DNA of 64,000 bases from Streptomyces sp. MP131-18 (GTDB lineage: Bacteria; Actinomycetota; Actinomycetes; Streptomycetales; Streptomycetaceae): contig NZ_LZNS01000001.1 in assembly GCF_001984575.1 (NCBI RefSeq), positions 4,254,636-4,318,635 on the forward strand, given 5' to 3'. The stretch's first letter is position 1. Every line of letters begins with the position of its first letter. Shown here piece by piece: positions 1 through 8,514 of this stretch. Under the pieces are notes generated by a model, which was given only the letters and a program-made list of their open reading frames with translations, had not been told where the DNA came from and searched no databases. The translations under genes were made by a program, and so were the position numbers.

Positions 1-374
1 TCCGGCGTGTCGGTGACATAGCGCAGCAGCCAGGTGTTCTGGCAGCGCGCCAGCCAGCCGAGCATGTCCTGGGCTTCGATGACGAAGGAGCTGCGGGTCT
101 CCCGCGGCTGCCGGGCGATCGGCCCCTGCCAGACCAGATCCAGATCCCGGTACAAGGACAGCTCATGCACCCAGGGCTCGACCTGGCCGAGTTGGGCGCA
201 GCATTCGGCCGCGCCGGCCTTGGCGATCGTGACCTGCGCTTCCGAGATGTCGTTGACCGTTCGGGACCAGGAGAGCTCGGTGAGCGCGTCGACGGACGGT
301 GAGACGAACGGACGGCTGCCGCCGCGCCAGTGGATGATCGCCCGGTACTCCTGCGGGCTTCCCAGGACCGGCAT
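1..374 (-). CDS. Minor tail protein, partial (runs off left edge)
   Basis: The minus strand is open from an ATG at 374 to the window edge with no stop, giving 124 residues beginning MPVLGSPQEYRAIIHW. It starts 8 bp after the stop of the preceding tail gene, so it is the next gene of the late phage operon. The segment is rich in Trp and ends near ...QDMLGWLARCQNTWLLRY. Gene order (tape measure, then this pair) suggests a distal or minor tail protein, as in other actinophages. No catalytic motif is visible in this portion. The call rests on position more than on sequence. Confidence 0.65.
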   Translation of the reverse strand, partial: MPVLGSPQEYRAIIHWRGGSRPFVSPSVDALTELSWSRTVNDISEAQVTIAKAGAAECCAQLGQVEPWVHELSLYRDLDLVWQGPIARQPRETRSSFVIEAQDMLGWLARCQNTWLLRYVTDTP

Positions 375-381
375 CAGTGCC

Positions 382-1617
382 TCACCCCATGTCCGATCGC
401 GGGATGAGCTGGACGCGGGCGCGCGCGTCGGGGGCGACCGTGTCGGCCATAGCCATGACCTCCACGCACAGCCCGGACGGGCAGGGGAAGACCGGCCAGG
501 TGAACGAGGTGCCTTGCGGGCCGTAGAGGGTGGGGGTGTCGGTGGCGGTGCCGACTTGAGAGGGGCATTCGACGACGGCGCGTTGCAGGCGGCCGTCTAC
601 CGTCAGGATCGAGCGGGCCGGCAGGTAGGGGATGGTGATGTGCCAGCACGCCTGGCAGGGGTCGGACACGTCGAAGCAGTCGATGCCCTGCGGGTTGGCC
701 CAGCCGCGCAGCACCAGACGTCGGATCGCGCTGGTGCCGGTCATGACCTCGATCAACGGCACGGTCTCCAGCCATTGCGGCTGGTCGAGTACGCCCAGGG
801 ACACCACTTGCGCGCGGAAGGTGGCGACGCCGGTCGGATAGCACGCGTCGACCGGCACCGGCGGACGCGGCGGCAGCGCAGGCGGCGGGCAGTCCGGGTC
901 CTGCGTGCAGGGAGGCGGGTCCTGGCAGTAGTCATGCACCGTGTCCGGGTCGAGATCGACCACCAGGCCCTCGCCGAGATCCACCCAGTCCGCGGAGGCG
1001 GCCAGCGGCTCACGGAAGATGAACGGACGTCCGGCGGCAAGGGCGAACGTCACGGTCGCGATCAGCCCGCCGCCAGTCAGGCGTAGGGTCGCGGTGACCT
1101 GCGGGCCGTCCAGCAACCCGACGTCATACAGATGCCGCAGCTCCGAGGTGCCGTCGATGGGGCAGGAGGCGAACACGCACATCTCGTCCCCTGCGCACGC
1201 CGTGCAGGCGCTGCCGCGCAGCGCGCTGGCCAGCCACTCCAGCCCGTAGGACAGCGCGGCGGGATCGGCGGCGACCAGGAGAACGGTGTAAGCGATCTCG
1301 CGATGTGTCCGTCGGAGAACCCCGAGGGCGGCGCCGTCGCCGACCAGCTGGGAGGGGGTGCGTTCGATCGGGTTGGTGTCGAAGCCGGCCACCGTCTGGC
1401 CGAGCACGCCGAGGAAGCCGCTGGACTCCCGGATAGCGGGGTCGAACCAGGGGGCAGGGTCCTGCCGGAGATCCCAGTACGGCATGTCGCCGACCGCAGC
1501 CGGGACCTCGGGGCATGGCTCGCAGGTGATCGGAATGCCGCTGGCGGTCGCATAGGCATGGGCTCGAGCGGAATTGATGACCTCGGTGCCGGCTAGGTCC
1601 ATGTAGTCCACCAGCAC
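382..1617 (-). CDS. Phage minor tail protein (distal tail type)
   Basis: This encodes 411 residues starting at a GTG immediately after the tape-measure stop codon, so the two are translationally coupled. It is the first gene downstream of the tape measure, where siphoviruses encode the distal tail protein that joins tube and baseplate. The protein has many cysteines, with clusters around residues 130-145 and 225-245 and a Pro-rich linker (DCPPPALPPRPPVPV), which suggests disulfide or metal stabilisation. A beta-rich C-terminal half follows the linker. The role is inferred from synteny; no enzymatic motif is seen. Confidence 0.7.
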   Translation of the reverse strand: MLVDYMDLAGTEVINSARAHAYATASGIPITCEPCPEVPAAVGDMPYWDLRQDPAPWFDPAIRESSGFLGVLGQTVAGFDTNPIERTPSQLVGDGAALGVLRRTHREIAYTVLLVAADPAALSYGLEWLASALRGSACTACAGDEMCVFASCPIDGTSELRHLYDVGLLDGPQVTATLRLTGGGLIATVTFALAAGRPFIFREPLAASADWVDLGEGLVVDLDPDTVHDYCQDPPPCTQDPDCPPPALPPRPPVPVDACYPTGVATFRAQVVSLGVLDQPQWLETVPLIEVMTGTSAIRRLVLRGWANPQGIDCFDVSDPCQACWHITIPYLPARSILTVDGRLQRAVVECPSQVGTATDTPTLYGPQGTSFTWPVFPCPSGLCVEVMAMADTVAPDARARVQLIPRSDMG

Positions 1618-1618
1618 G

Positions 1619-4594
1619 TCACACCCCTGCGGCGCGGGCGATCTGTCCCTGAAGGTGCTGCGCGAGCACCATCGGGTCGGTCATGTTCGATCGCAGGTGC
1701 CAGTGGTTGGTGATCGTCGTGGGTCCGCCCACGCCTTGTCTGGCCAGAAGCTCCAGCAGACCGGACTGCTCGGCCAGTTCGAAGGCGCGGCGGGGCCGGG
1801 TGAGAGGGATGACGACCTCGGGACCGGCCTCGCCGATCAGCGCCCGGGTGGGCGCGGTGACGATCGCGCCGGCCGCGAGACCAGGGATGAAGTCCAGCGC
1901 TCCCGAGACGGCCCCGGAGAACGCGTCAGCGAGCTGGCCTCCGATGTCCCCGATGGCGTCGAGGATCATCCCGGGCAGTTGACCGAACTCGGACACGATG
2001 TCCCCAATGAGTTCGCCGACTCCGTTGAGAACCGTGCCAGCGGCACCGGTGAAGACACCTGCGATGCGTGAGCCGACGTTCCCGATCTCATCCATGACGC
2101 CAGGGACCAGGCCGGCGAACCGGGAGATGATGTCCGCGACGAACCCGGCGACCGCACCGAGAACCATCCCGGGCAGTCCGAGGAACAGCCCGACAATGGC
2201 GGTGATCAGGTCAGGGATGATCGAGTTCCCGACCAACGTGTTATAGAGACGCTGGAAGAAACCGATGACCGATTCCACGAAGCTCGCGATCGGTTCCAGC
2301 AGACTGGTGATAGCCGACAGCAGACCGCCGAGAGCAGCGATGATCCCTTCAAGGATCGGGACAACGACGGATGTGCGCAGCCAACCCATGATCGCCGCCG
2401 TGACCTGAAGGATCGGGTTGATCAGCGCGACGACGATCTGCACCAGCGGCGTGATGGTCTCGACCAGCAGCGTGACCAGCGACGCCAGTTGCGGCAGAAC
2501 CGGAATCAGCGGGTTGATCGCGACCAGCAGGAGCTGCGTCAGGGTCGGGATCAGCGGGAGGAGAGCGACCAGCAGCTCGCCCAGCGCCGGGATCAACTCC
2601 TCCGCGATCGGCGGCAGAACCGCAAGAATCAGCGGCAGCAGCTCCCCGAATGCCACGGCGAGCTGCTCGCCGAGCATCTCCGCGACCGGCCCCAGCGCGA
2701 CGGCGAGGTTGTCGAACGCCTCCGCAAGAACCGGGATCACCGGCTGCAAGCTGTCGGTCAGGACGCCGATCAGCGGTTCCAGCAGCGTGATCGCCAGCAG
2801 CAGCGCGTCCGCGAGGACACCGCCGAACACCCCGGCCAGCTCGCCTACCAGGGGCAGCAGCGGCGACAACGCCGTCAAAGCGGCGCCGATGGCCTCGCCC
2901 AGCGGCTCCAGCGCTGGCCCCAGCGCATCCAGCGCCAGTGCGAGCCCTTCCGCGACCGGCGTCAGTGCCTGGAGTACCGGCCCGAGCGCCCCGCCGAGCT
3001 CGGCGATGAGCCCTTGCAGCGCCGGGCCGATGGCCTGGAAGACCGGGACCAGCGCCGGGGCCAGCGTGCCGACCTGGCGTACCAGCTCGGTGAAGATCGG
3101 GCCGAGCGCCTGCCCGACCGCGTTCAGCCCCTGGAAGAGGCCGATGAGCGCCTGCGATCCCTCGGTGCTGTTGAAGAACGCGGCCAGATGGCCGGTCAGG
3201 CTCCCCAGAACACCGAGCAGATCACCCCCTGTCGCCCCTGCCGCTTGGAAGACGCTCCGCAGAATGGAGCCGACATTTTGAAGAATCGTTCCTGCGGCTG
3301 AGAAGACATCAAGCGCTCCTCGAACCCATGCGATGGCCTGGTCACCGCTCGCGGCCGCATTGAGAAAATTCGCGAGGCGCGTATTCAGGCCGACAATGGC
3401 GTCTTGCGCATCCTGGCCGAACTCCTCCGCGATGACCTGCCCCAGGCGGAGAAAACCCTCAACAACTGGGGCGATCGAGTCAGCCAGGCCGCGAGTGGCC
3501 TGCTGCGCGCCGCTGACGATCCCCTGGATCGCATCGACGCCCTGAGCGGTGGTCAGGAAGTCCGAGACGTTCCGTGCCGCCAGGCCGAAGCTGCCGGAAA
3601 TCGACGACAGCTGGGCTTCCAGCGGACCGCCCAGCGCGGCGGCGAGCTCGGTGATCTCGCCTTCGAGCTGGCTGAAGAAGGCGTCCTGAACGCTGTTGCG
3701 CAGGCCCTCGAAGGCAGGGCGCAGCGCCCGGACTTCTCGGGCGGCGCTCTGGGCGGCGGGCGAAAGCTGTTCAAGGGATTGGGTGAACTCTTCGGAGGTG
3801 CCGGTCAGGGCGGCGGAGAAGGCGTCCGAGACCCCGGACAGAGCCAGTTGCAGCGCCGCGAACGCGGCCACCGAACCGCCGAGGACGGCGGGGAAGGCGG
3901 CCAGGATACCGGCTGCCGGGGCGAGCGCGGCGGTGAACTGCACCAGCGCCGCGGCACTGGCCGCGGCCTGGGCCACCAGGATCGACAGCCCCAGGCCGCG
4001 AGTGAGCAGAGAGCCGACGTTGCCCGCAGTGCTGCCCAGCGCTGACAGCGAGCGGGTCAGGGAGTCCGCATCCGCGGTCACCGGAACCGTGACCGACGGC
4101 GGACGGTGCGCCCGGATCGCGGCGTCGAACCCGGTCAGGTCCGGGGTGACGCGGACGCTCAGCGGCGGCAACCGGTTCAGGCCGCGCTGGAGATCCAGCC
4201 AGAACTGTGCGGGTGAGTCCGGGGTGACCTGGACACTCGCCGACAGACCTGCGAGAGCACCGTCGATGGAGCTGCGCAGCGCCGCGGTGTCGGCCTGGAC
4301 ATCGACCGTCGCGGTGATCCCGTCCAGGGCCGTCTCGATTGACTGCCGCAGCCCAGCCGTGTCCGCCTGGACACCGACCGTTGCGCTCAGTCGGTCGAGC
4401 GAGTCCTGGATGTCGTCAGCGATCTGACGACCGGCCCGCTCACCAGTGGTCCGCAGCGCGCGGCGGATGGACGTATCCAGCGCTCTGCCGGCATCCCGCC
4501 CAGCGCTGGACAGCTCAGTCCGCAGCTCCGCGCGGAACTGCGAGGTGTCGGCGACAACGAGGACCGAGGCGCGCCCGTACGGCGGTGTGGACAC
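1619..4594 (-). CDS. Tape measure protein
   Basis: This protein of about 991 residues is the longest tail protein here, and its length sets tail length in siphoviruses. The N-terminal 120 residues are charged and helical. From about residue 160 come long hydrophobic, Ala/Leu/Gly-rich repeats of the type ALGPVLxALxPVxEGL, then membrane-like segments in the last third (for example VLGAVAGFVADIISRF), all typical of tape measure proteins. I place the start at the GTG at 4594 because a GGAGG lies 8 nt upstream at 4603-4607. The GTG at 4603 would overlap that Shine-Dalgarno sequence. The tail-assembly chaperones are upstream, separated by a moron, and phage promoter copy A is 50-100 bp upstream. 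Confidence 0.93.
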   Translation of the reverse strand: MSTPPYGRASVLVVADTSQFRAELRTELSSAGRDAGRALDTSIRRALRTTGERAGRQIADDIQDSLDRLSATVGVQADTAGLRQSIETALDGITATVDVQADTAALRSSIDGALAGLSASVQVTPDSPAQFWLDLQRGLNRLPPLSVRVTPDLTGFDAAIRAHRPPSVTVPVTADADSLTRSLSALGSTAGNVGSLLTRGLGLSILVAQAAASAAALVQFTAALAPAAGILAAFPAVLGGSVAAFAALQLALSGVSDAFSAALTGTSEEFTQSLEQLSPAAQSAAREVRALRPAFEGLRNSVQDAFFSQLEGEITELAAALGGPLEAQLSSISGSFGLAARNVSDFLTTAQGVDAIQGIVSGAQQATRGLADSIAPVVEGFLRLGQVIAEEFGQDAQDAIVGLNTRLANFLNAAASGDQAIAWVRGALDVFSAAGTILQNVGSILRSVFQAAGATGGDLLGVLGSLTGHLAAFFNSTEGSQALIGLFQGLNAVGQALGPIFTELVRQVGTLAPALVPVFQAIGPALQGLIAELGGALGPVLQALTPVAEGLALALDALGPALEPLGEAIGAALTALSPLLPLVGELAGVFGGVLADALLLAITLLEPLIGVLTDSLQPVIPVLAEAFDNLAVALGPVAEMLGEQLAVAFGELLPLILAVLPPIAEELIPALGELLVALLPLIPTLTQLLLVAINPLIPVLPQLASLVTLLVETITPLVQIVVALINPILQVTAAIMGWLRTSVVVPILEGIIAALGGLLSAITSLLEPIASFVESVIGFFQRLYNTLVGNSIIPDLITAIVGLFLGLPGMVLGAVAGFVADIISRFAGLVPGVMDEIGNVGSRIAGVFTGAAGTVLNGVGELIGDIVSEFGQLPGMILDAIGDIGGQLADAFSGAVSGALDFIPGLAAGAIVTAPTRALIGEAGPEVVIPLTRPRRAFELAEQSGLLELLARQGVGGPTTITNHWHLRSNMTDPMVLAQHLQGQIARAAGV

Positions 4595-4642
4595 CTGGCG
4601 CACCTCCGGGCAGCGCGCGCCCCGAGAAAGACGGGGGCGTGT

Positions 4643-4692
4643 GCCCGGCCCACCAGCCAGCGGCTACGGCCGGGAGGGTAGACGCGTGTACG
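4643..4692 (-). promoter_or_regulatory. Phage repeat promoter, copy A (tape measure)
   Basis: Read on the minus strand, this holds GTACACGCGTCTACCCT (4675-4691) and, after about 7 nt, the leader GTAGCCGCTGGCTGGTGGGC (about 4648-4667). It lies between the terminator at 4720-4764 and the tape measure start. TACCCT fits the actinobacterial -10 pattern TANNNT. The same two-part sequence precedes four other phage transcription units. Confidence 0.65.
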
Positions 4693-4719
4693 GGGGCGTC
4701 AGCGGGCCTTCGACGCCGC

Positions 4720-4764
4720 CCCGTTCGGAGGCGCTGGCCTGCCGAGCCAGTACCTCCGAACGGG
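4720..4764 (-). terminator. Stem-loop terminator after beta-propeller gene
   Basis: A perfect 12-bp inverted repeat, CCCGTTCGGAGG (4720-4731) with CCTCCGAACGGG (4753-4764), has a loop containing a second short stem (CTGGC/GCCAG). It lies just past the stop codon of the propeller gene and before promoter copy A, so that gene is its own transcription unit. Confidence 0.6.
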
Positions 4765-4800
4765 CGGGGCGTGCGCCAGCGCCCAGTAGCAGGATGCGAG

Positions 4801-5838
4801 CTACAGGCGCCGGATGCGCGGACGGAACAGACGTCTGCCGCGTTCGTGCACGGGAATGGCGAGGACCGCATGATGTGCGGATGGTCCGCCGAAGTAGGCC
4901 TGATTGGTTACCAGGATCTTCTTGCCGAGGAAGGAAACACTGGCGGGAAGATCATAGGGAACATCCAGGCGATCGTTCTCGGCAGGGGTGGCGGGGATGC
5001 GAGTGATCTCCCGCCCTTCTGGACTAAGAACGAGTATGGCGTTGGCTAGAGCCAGCGCGACATAGATCTTTCCAGAACACCCGATTGCAAAGCCATCGGG
5101 TGTCTCCCCAATATCCCCTTCCCAGAATATTTCGCGGCGCCCAGGATGCCCGTCACGACGTATCTCCAGAGTGTAGAGAAGTCCGTGAGCATTGGGGATC
5201 TCGCTGGGATCGCGGAGTTCGTGGGCGGACTGCGCAAACAGCAGTGTGCGTCCGTGGTCGAGGAAGCGGATGCCGTTGGGGCCGAACAACGAACGCAGAT
5301 CTGGTGCGGTGTACCACGCCTCAGCAGAACCGCCGCCAGGAGCTACACGCCAGATCATGCCCTGGGTAAGGTTTGTGACATACAGAGTGCCGTCAGGGGC
5401 GAAGACGAGATCGTCCGGAACGGGCGGCTCATTGGCGGGGGTATCGGCGCTACCTCCGCTCGGGAGTTCGCTAGGACCAGGGGGAACCCCGGGAAGTTCA
5501 GCGTAGACGGACTGTTTCCGGGTTCGAGGGTCCAGGGTAAGTATCCGTGAGGGTGCCCGATCGAGGATATACACGATGCCGTCGTGATCTACTGCCAGCC
5601 CGAGAATGCCCTGGCCAGTCGGGTTCTGCCCCTCAATGGTGAAGTCGGCAGTGATCTCACCGCGGCGATTGTAGGCGTAGAGGTGAGAGGGGACGTTGGG
5701 AAGACCTGAGGAGTCCTGGTGCGTTCCCACATAGACAACGTTGCGATGGATGGCGATCCCTTCCGGGTGACCCGGGAAAGGGACGTGACCGAAAACGTCG
5801 GTGCGGAATGAGGGGTGTCGCCGGAGGAAGGGGGACAT
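4801..5838 (-). CDS. Six-bladed beta-propeller (SMP-30/NHL-like) moron protein
   Basis: This encodes 345 residues. Repeated blade motifs such as GILGLAVDHDGIVYILD, DDLVFAPDGTLYVTNL and DGFAIGCSGKIYVALA match the SMP-30/gluconolactonase/NHL beta-propeller superfamily, whose members bind divalent metal in a central channel. I chose the ATG at 5838 because AGAGG lies 5 nt upstream; an earlier ATG at 5868 overlaps the promoter region. The gene sits between the tail chaperones and the tape measure but has its own repeat promoter (copy B) and terminator, the hallmark of a moron. Its base composition is less GC-rich than its neighbours. Substrate and role in the phage or lysogen are unknown. Confidence 0.75.
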   Translation of the reverse strand: MSPFLRRHPSFRTDVFGHVPFPGHPEGIAIHRNVVYVGTHQDSSGLPNVPSHLYAYNRRGEITADFTIEGQNPTGQGILGLAVDHDGIVYILDRAPSRILTLDPRTRKQSVYAELPGVPPGPSELPSGGSADTPANEPPVPDDLVFAPDGTLYVTNLTQGMIWRVAPGGGSAEAWYTAPDLRSLFGPNGIRFLDHGRTLLFAQSAHELRDPSEIPNAHGLLYTLEIRRDGHPGRREIFWEGDIGETPDGFAIGCSGKIYVALALANAILVLSPEGREITRIPATPAENDRLDVPYDLPASVSFLGKKILVTNQAYFGGPSAHHAVLAIPVHERGRRLFRPRIRRL

Positions 5839-5872
5839 GCGGACCTCTTGGGCGTCGTTGCTGATCATTGAT

Positions 5873-5923
5873 GCCCGGCCCACCAGCCAGCGGCTACCCG
5901 CGTAAAGGGTAGGCGCGTGTACG
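5873..5923 (-). promoter_or_regulatory. Phage repeat promoter, copy B (beta-propeller moron)
   Basis: On the minus strand this reads GTACACGCGCCTACCCT (5906-5922), then a leader containing GCCGCTGGCTGGTGGGCC (5876-5893). It begins 7 bp past the stop codon of the tail chaperone gene and ends about 35 bp before the propeller start. It is nearly identical to copies A and G. Confidence 0.68.
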
Positions 5924-5929
5924 GGGGTG

Positions 5930-6502
5930 TCAGCCGTCCGCGAAGTCCTCGTGCTCGGCGAGAGCGGCGAGTTCGGCGGCCTGCTGTGCCAGGTCAGCGT
6001 CGCTGAATCCGGGCGGACGCGCGCCGGCCCGGATCATCTCCGGCGGCGGTGTGAAGACCCGCTGCTCCAGCCGCACGAGATCCTTCTCATCCCGGCATGC
6101 CGCACGCAGCCACGCCAGCACGGCCGCGCAGATGCGATGCGCCGGCGCGCCCGCCGGGTCGAACCCGTGTGTCACGGTCCACGCTGCGAAGTCGCGCCAG
6201 CGGGACTGCGCGGTGGCACACAACCGGATCGCCGCCCACCACGGCATCCCGTAGATCTCCTCGGCCAGACCAGTAGCGATCCGCCAAGTCGTCCGCCAGC
6301 TGATCGGACCGAGCGGGTCACGAAGCTCGGACATCCACACCCCCCGGCATTCAGCGGCCAGCAGGCCGGGAACGATCTCGGGCCACTGGCCGGCGGCGGC
6401 GATCCCGGCCAGCACACTGCCGTCGTCAGGGAGATCGAGCGCGTACTCGACGCCGTCGACCGTGAACCACAGGCGCCCCGCACCGGCAGGGCCGAACCTC
6501 AT
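5930..6502 (-). CDS. Tail assembly chaperone, second (GT-like) product
   Basis: This encodes 190 residues starting at an ATG that overlaps the previous stop codon as ATGA (6502-6499). It lies directly before the tape measure region, where siphoviruses encode the overlapping G/GT tail chaperone pair that keeps the tape measure soluble. The reading frame is -1 relative to the first gene, the frame used by programmed frameshift products in this family. The protein is Trp-rich and acidic at its C-terminus (LAALAEHEDFADG). Whether it is made by re-initiation, by frameshifting, or both cannot be told from sequence. Confidence 0.7.
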   Translation of the reverse strand: MRFGPAGAGRLWFTVDGVEYALDLPDDGSVLAGIAAAGQWPEIVPGLLAAECRGVWMSELRDPLGPISWRTTWRIATGLAEEIYGMPWWAAIRLCATAQSRWRDFAAWTVTHGFDPAGAPAHRICAAVLAWLRAACRDEKDLVRLEQRVFTPPPEMIRAGARPPGFSDADLAQQAAELAALAEHEDFADG

Positions 6503-6945
6503 GCCCGCGCGCGCGGCGGGGTGCGCGTTCCCTTGCCCTTCTTCCGGACCGCGTTCTTGGCCGCCGTCGCCTGCCGCTTCGGTTCCGGCTCGGCCAAGCC
6601 CATCTCCTCGCGCTGTGCCCGGAGGTCGGGCTCGTAGTGCTCGCTGACGAGGTTGAGCAGGTGAAGGACGTATCGCAGGGTGACGCGGCGGTTGCCCAGG
6701 TCGAGCACCTTCGCCAGCAGCTGGTCCGCATCCTCTGGTGTGAACAGGCTCTGGAGGATCTGATGGACCGCCTCGCGCTGAGCGGCCGGGTCGCTCGCAC
6801 GTTCCTGGAGCTCCGCCAGGATCAGGCCGACGCTGTCCTTCGGGCAGTGCGCCTGGTACACCTCCCCGTCGATCCGGACGGGAACGGGAGGTAGATCGTC
6901 CGGGGCATAGCCAGCATCGGCATCGATGACGAAGTCGGTAGGCAC
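6499..6945 (-). CDS. Tail assembly chaperone, first (G-like) product
   Basis: This encodes 148 residues from a GTG at 6945 preceded by GGGGGAAG. The protein is acidic and helical in the middle (QILQSLFTPEDADQLLAKVL) and ends in a Lys/Arg-rich tail (AAKNAVRKKGKGTR). That layout and the position two genes before the tape measure match the first tail-assembly chaperone of actinophages. Near the 3' end lies AAGGGAACG, which partly resembles a slippery site and could allow a -1 shift into the next frame. Promoter copy C lies just upstream, so this gene starts a transcription unit. Confidence 0.72.
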   Translation of the reverse strand: MPTDFVIDADAGYAPDDLPPVPVRIDGEVYQAHCPKDSVGLILAELQERASDPAAQREAVHQILQSLFTPEDADQLLAKVLDLGNRRVTLRYVLHLLNLVSEHYEPDLRAQREEMGLAEPEPKRQATAAKNAVRKKGKGTRTPPRARA

Positions 6946-6967
6946 AGCTCTTCCCCCTTGTTCGGGA

Positions 6968-7018
6968 GCCCGGCCCACCAGCCAGCGGCTTGCGCGCGGG
7001 AGGGTAGAGGCGTGTACG
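6968..7018 (-). promoter_or_regulatory. Phage repeat promoter, copy C (tail chaperones)
   Basis: The minus strand carries GTACACGCCTCTACCCT (7001-7017) followed by GCCGCTGGCTGGTGGGCC (6971-6988). It lies 25-70 bp upstream of the first tail chaperone gene. It lets that unit be transcribed independently of the insertion immediately to the right. Confidence 0.65.
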
Positions 7019-7160
7019 CCGCGGCGCGCTGGATGGCTGCGGTGGAGAGCCGTGCGCTCGAGCGGCCAAGCAGCAGTGAGGCATCCCGTCGACGCTGGCT
7101 CACCACCACTTCTTGGCACTCTGTTGCAACTCCCGGCGGCCCCCAAGGCGTATAAGCATG

Positions 7161-7190
7161 TTGACAACCGGTTTTCAAAACTCTTAAAAT
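7161..7190 (+). promoter_or_regulatory. Sigma70-type promoter before IS256-like transposase
   Basis: TTGACA at 7161-7166 and TAAAAT at 7185-7190 are separated by 18 bp, close to the vegetative consensus and rare in such GC-rich DNA. It points to the transposase gene beginning about 135 bp downstream. It overlaps the imperfect palindrome TTGACAACCGGTTTTCAA, so it may be repressed or be part of a recombination site. Confidence 0.55.
7166..7178. repeat. 13-bp direct repeat, left copy
   Basis: AACCGGTTTTCAA occurs here and again at 15511-15523, enclosing the accessory insertion. The left copy sits in the near-palindrome TTGACAACCGGTTTTCAA. It could be an attachment-site core, a target duplication, or an operator used at both ends. 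Confidence 0.45.
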
Positions 7191-7325
7191 GGGAGCTGTC
7201 GGCTTGGTTGCTTGTCCAAACCGTCCACCGAGCGAGCGAGATTCACGTTGATCACCAAGTGGCCGTCCGAATGGCGTCGCGCACGCCCCTCCGGGAACGT
7301 TTCAATCTGATTCAAGGAAGTGGTC

Positions 7326-8270
7326 ATGACTATCTCGGGAAACCCCGAGGAAGAGTACGCCGGGCCGGAAGAGGAGGTGCTGTCCCTCGTCTCGCTGGGC
7401 CTGTCTTATGCGGCGATTGCCGAACATTTTCGCAGGCAGCATGGAGTTGTCGTCCCCTCGGAACGTATCGCTGCCATGGCGAGCAGCGCCGACCCGGAGA
7501 TGTCAGAATGGTTGCAGCGGCCACTGGACTCTGTCTATGTGGTGATGTGGGTCGATGCCATCCGGCTCAAAATTCGAGGGACTGAGATGGCGAACAGGCC
7601 GGTATATGTCGTCTTTGCGATCGACGTCAACGGGCGCAGGGACATTCTCGGCCTGTGGGTTGGTGACGGCAGAGCGGAGAGCGCCCGATTCTGGCTACGG
7701 GTCCTTACCGAGGTTCAGAACCGTGGGGTTTCTGATGTTCTCCTCTTGGCTTGTGACGGTCTGCCTGGGCTGCCGCAGGTTGTGAACACTGTCTGGCCAG
7801 AGGCGCTGGTCCAGCGCTGCATAGTCCACTTGGTGCGTCGAAGCTGGGAGCTGGCGGGAAAGCAGCGGCACTGGGCGAAAGTGGGGCCAGCCCTGAGAAG
7901 AGTTTTTAATGCTCCGACGATGATGCGCGCTATGGATGCGCTGGAGGAATTTGAAGATGAGTGGGGCGAAAGATTCCCGGCCATCGTCAAACTGTGGCGC
8001 AAGGATTGGGCGGACATCAGTCCGTTCCTGGAGCTTCCCTTTCACGTGCGTCGCATCGTGAGTTCGACGAATCCGGTCGAATCGCTTAACGCCAAAATCA
8101 GGAAAGTCTCCAATGTGCGGATCTATTTTCCCGATGAGGCATCAGCATTGCGAACGCTGTATCTCGCCATGGTCAAGTATTGGAGCCCTCGTTCCATGCG
8201 GGAATGGCCTGAGGCGCTGAACGTCTTCCACACCTATTTCCCCGGGCGTCTCTTTCTGGACGCAGACTGA
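7326..8270 (+). CDS. IS256/mutator-family transposase, short N-terminus
   Basis: This encodes 314 residues. The DDE catalytic core is present: first Asp in MWVDAIRLKIRG, second in LLACDGLPGLP, and Glu in SSTNPVESLNAK. The typical sequence ANRPVYVVFAID...RDILGLWVGDG is also present. Full-length family members are usually about 400 residues, and roughly the first 80 are absent, so this is probably truncated or atypical. The ATG at 7326 has AAGGAAG five nt upstream. GC content is clearly lower than in neighbouring genes, consistent with transfer. No terminal inverted repeats could be found around it, so it may be an inactive remnant. Confidence 0.8.
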   Translation: MTISGNPEEEYAGPEEEVLSLVSLGLSYAAIAEHFRRQHGVVVPSERIAAMASSADPEMSEWLQRPLDSVYVVMWVDAIRLKIRGTEMANRPVYVVFAIDVNGRRDILGLWVGDGRAESARFWLRVLTEVQNRGVSDVLLLACDGLPGLPQVVNTVWPEALVQRCIVHLVRRSWELAGKQRHWAKVGPALRRVFNAPTMMRAMDALEEFEDEWGERFPAIVKLWRKDWADISPFLELPFHVRRIVSSTNPVESLNAKIRKVSNVRIYFPDEASALRTLYLAMVKYWSPRSMREWPEALNVFHTYFPGRLFLDAD

Positions 8271-8514
8271 GGGGCGTGGTGTAGGCGTGTAATCGTGCTT
8301 CCCGGGAGACCCCCCCGCACAGCGCCCCTCGGGGGACCGGCCGACTGCGGTCGGTGTAGACGGTCTCGGCTGGGGCGCCGACGCGGGTTCGCCCATGGTG
8401 CCCGTCTGGAACCGCCGGGGGTCGAGCGGCTCCCTCCGTAGCCGTCATCCGACAGCAGCGGAGGGCGCCGCTACGCTGAACGACCTGATGAACTTGCAAG
8501 GGAGGAGCACCGTC

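Larger units (their letters stand above)
7019..7325. other. Junction between phage DNA and accessory insertion
   Basis: About 300 bp contain no convincing gene. Up to about 7165 the sequence is GC-rich and phage-like. It then turns AT-rich around GTTGACAACCGGTTTTCAAA, which includes the 13-bp repeat shared with 15511-15523. The stretch also contains a promoter for the transposase gene to the right. Confidence 0.5.

Noticed and set aside
8281..8305. GTAGGCGTGTAATCG, resembling the phage repeat promoter
   Set aside because: It shares only a short core with the other copies, lacks TACCCT and is not upstream of a minus-strand phage gene.
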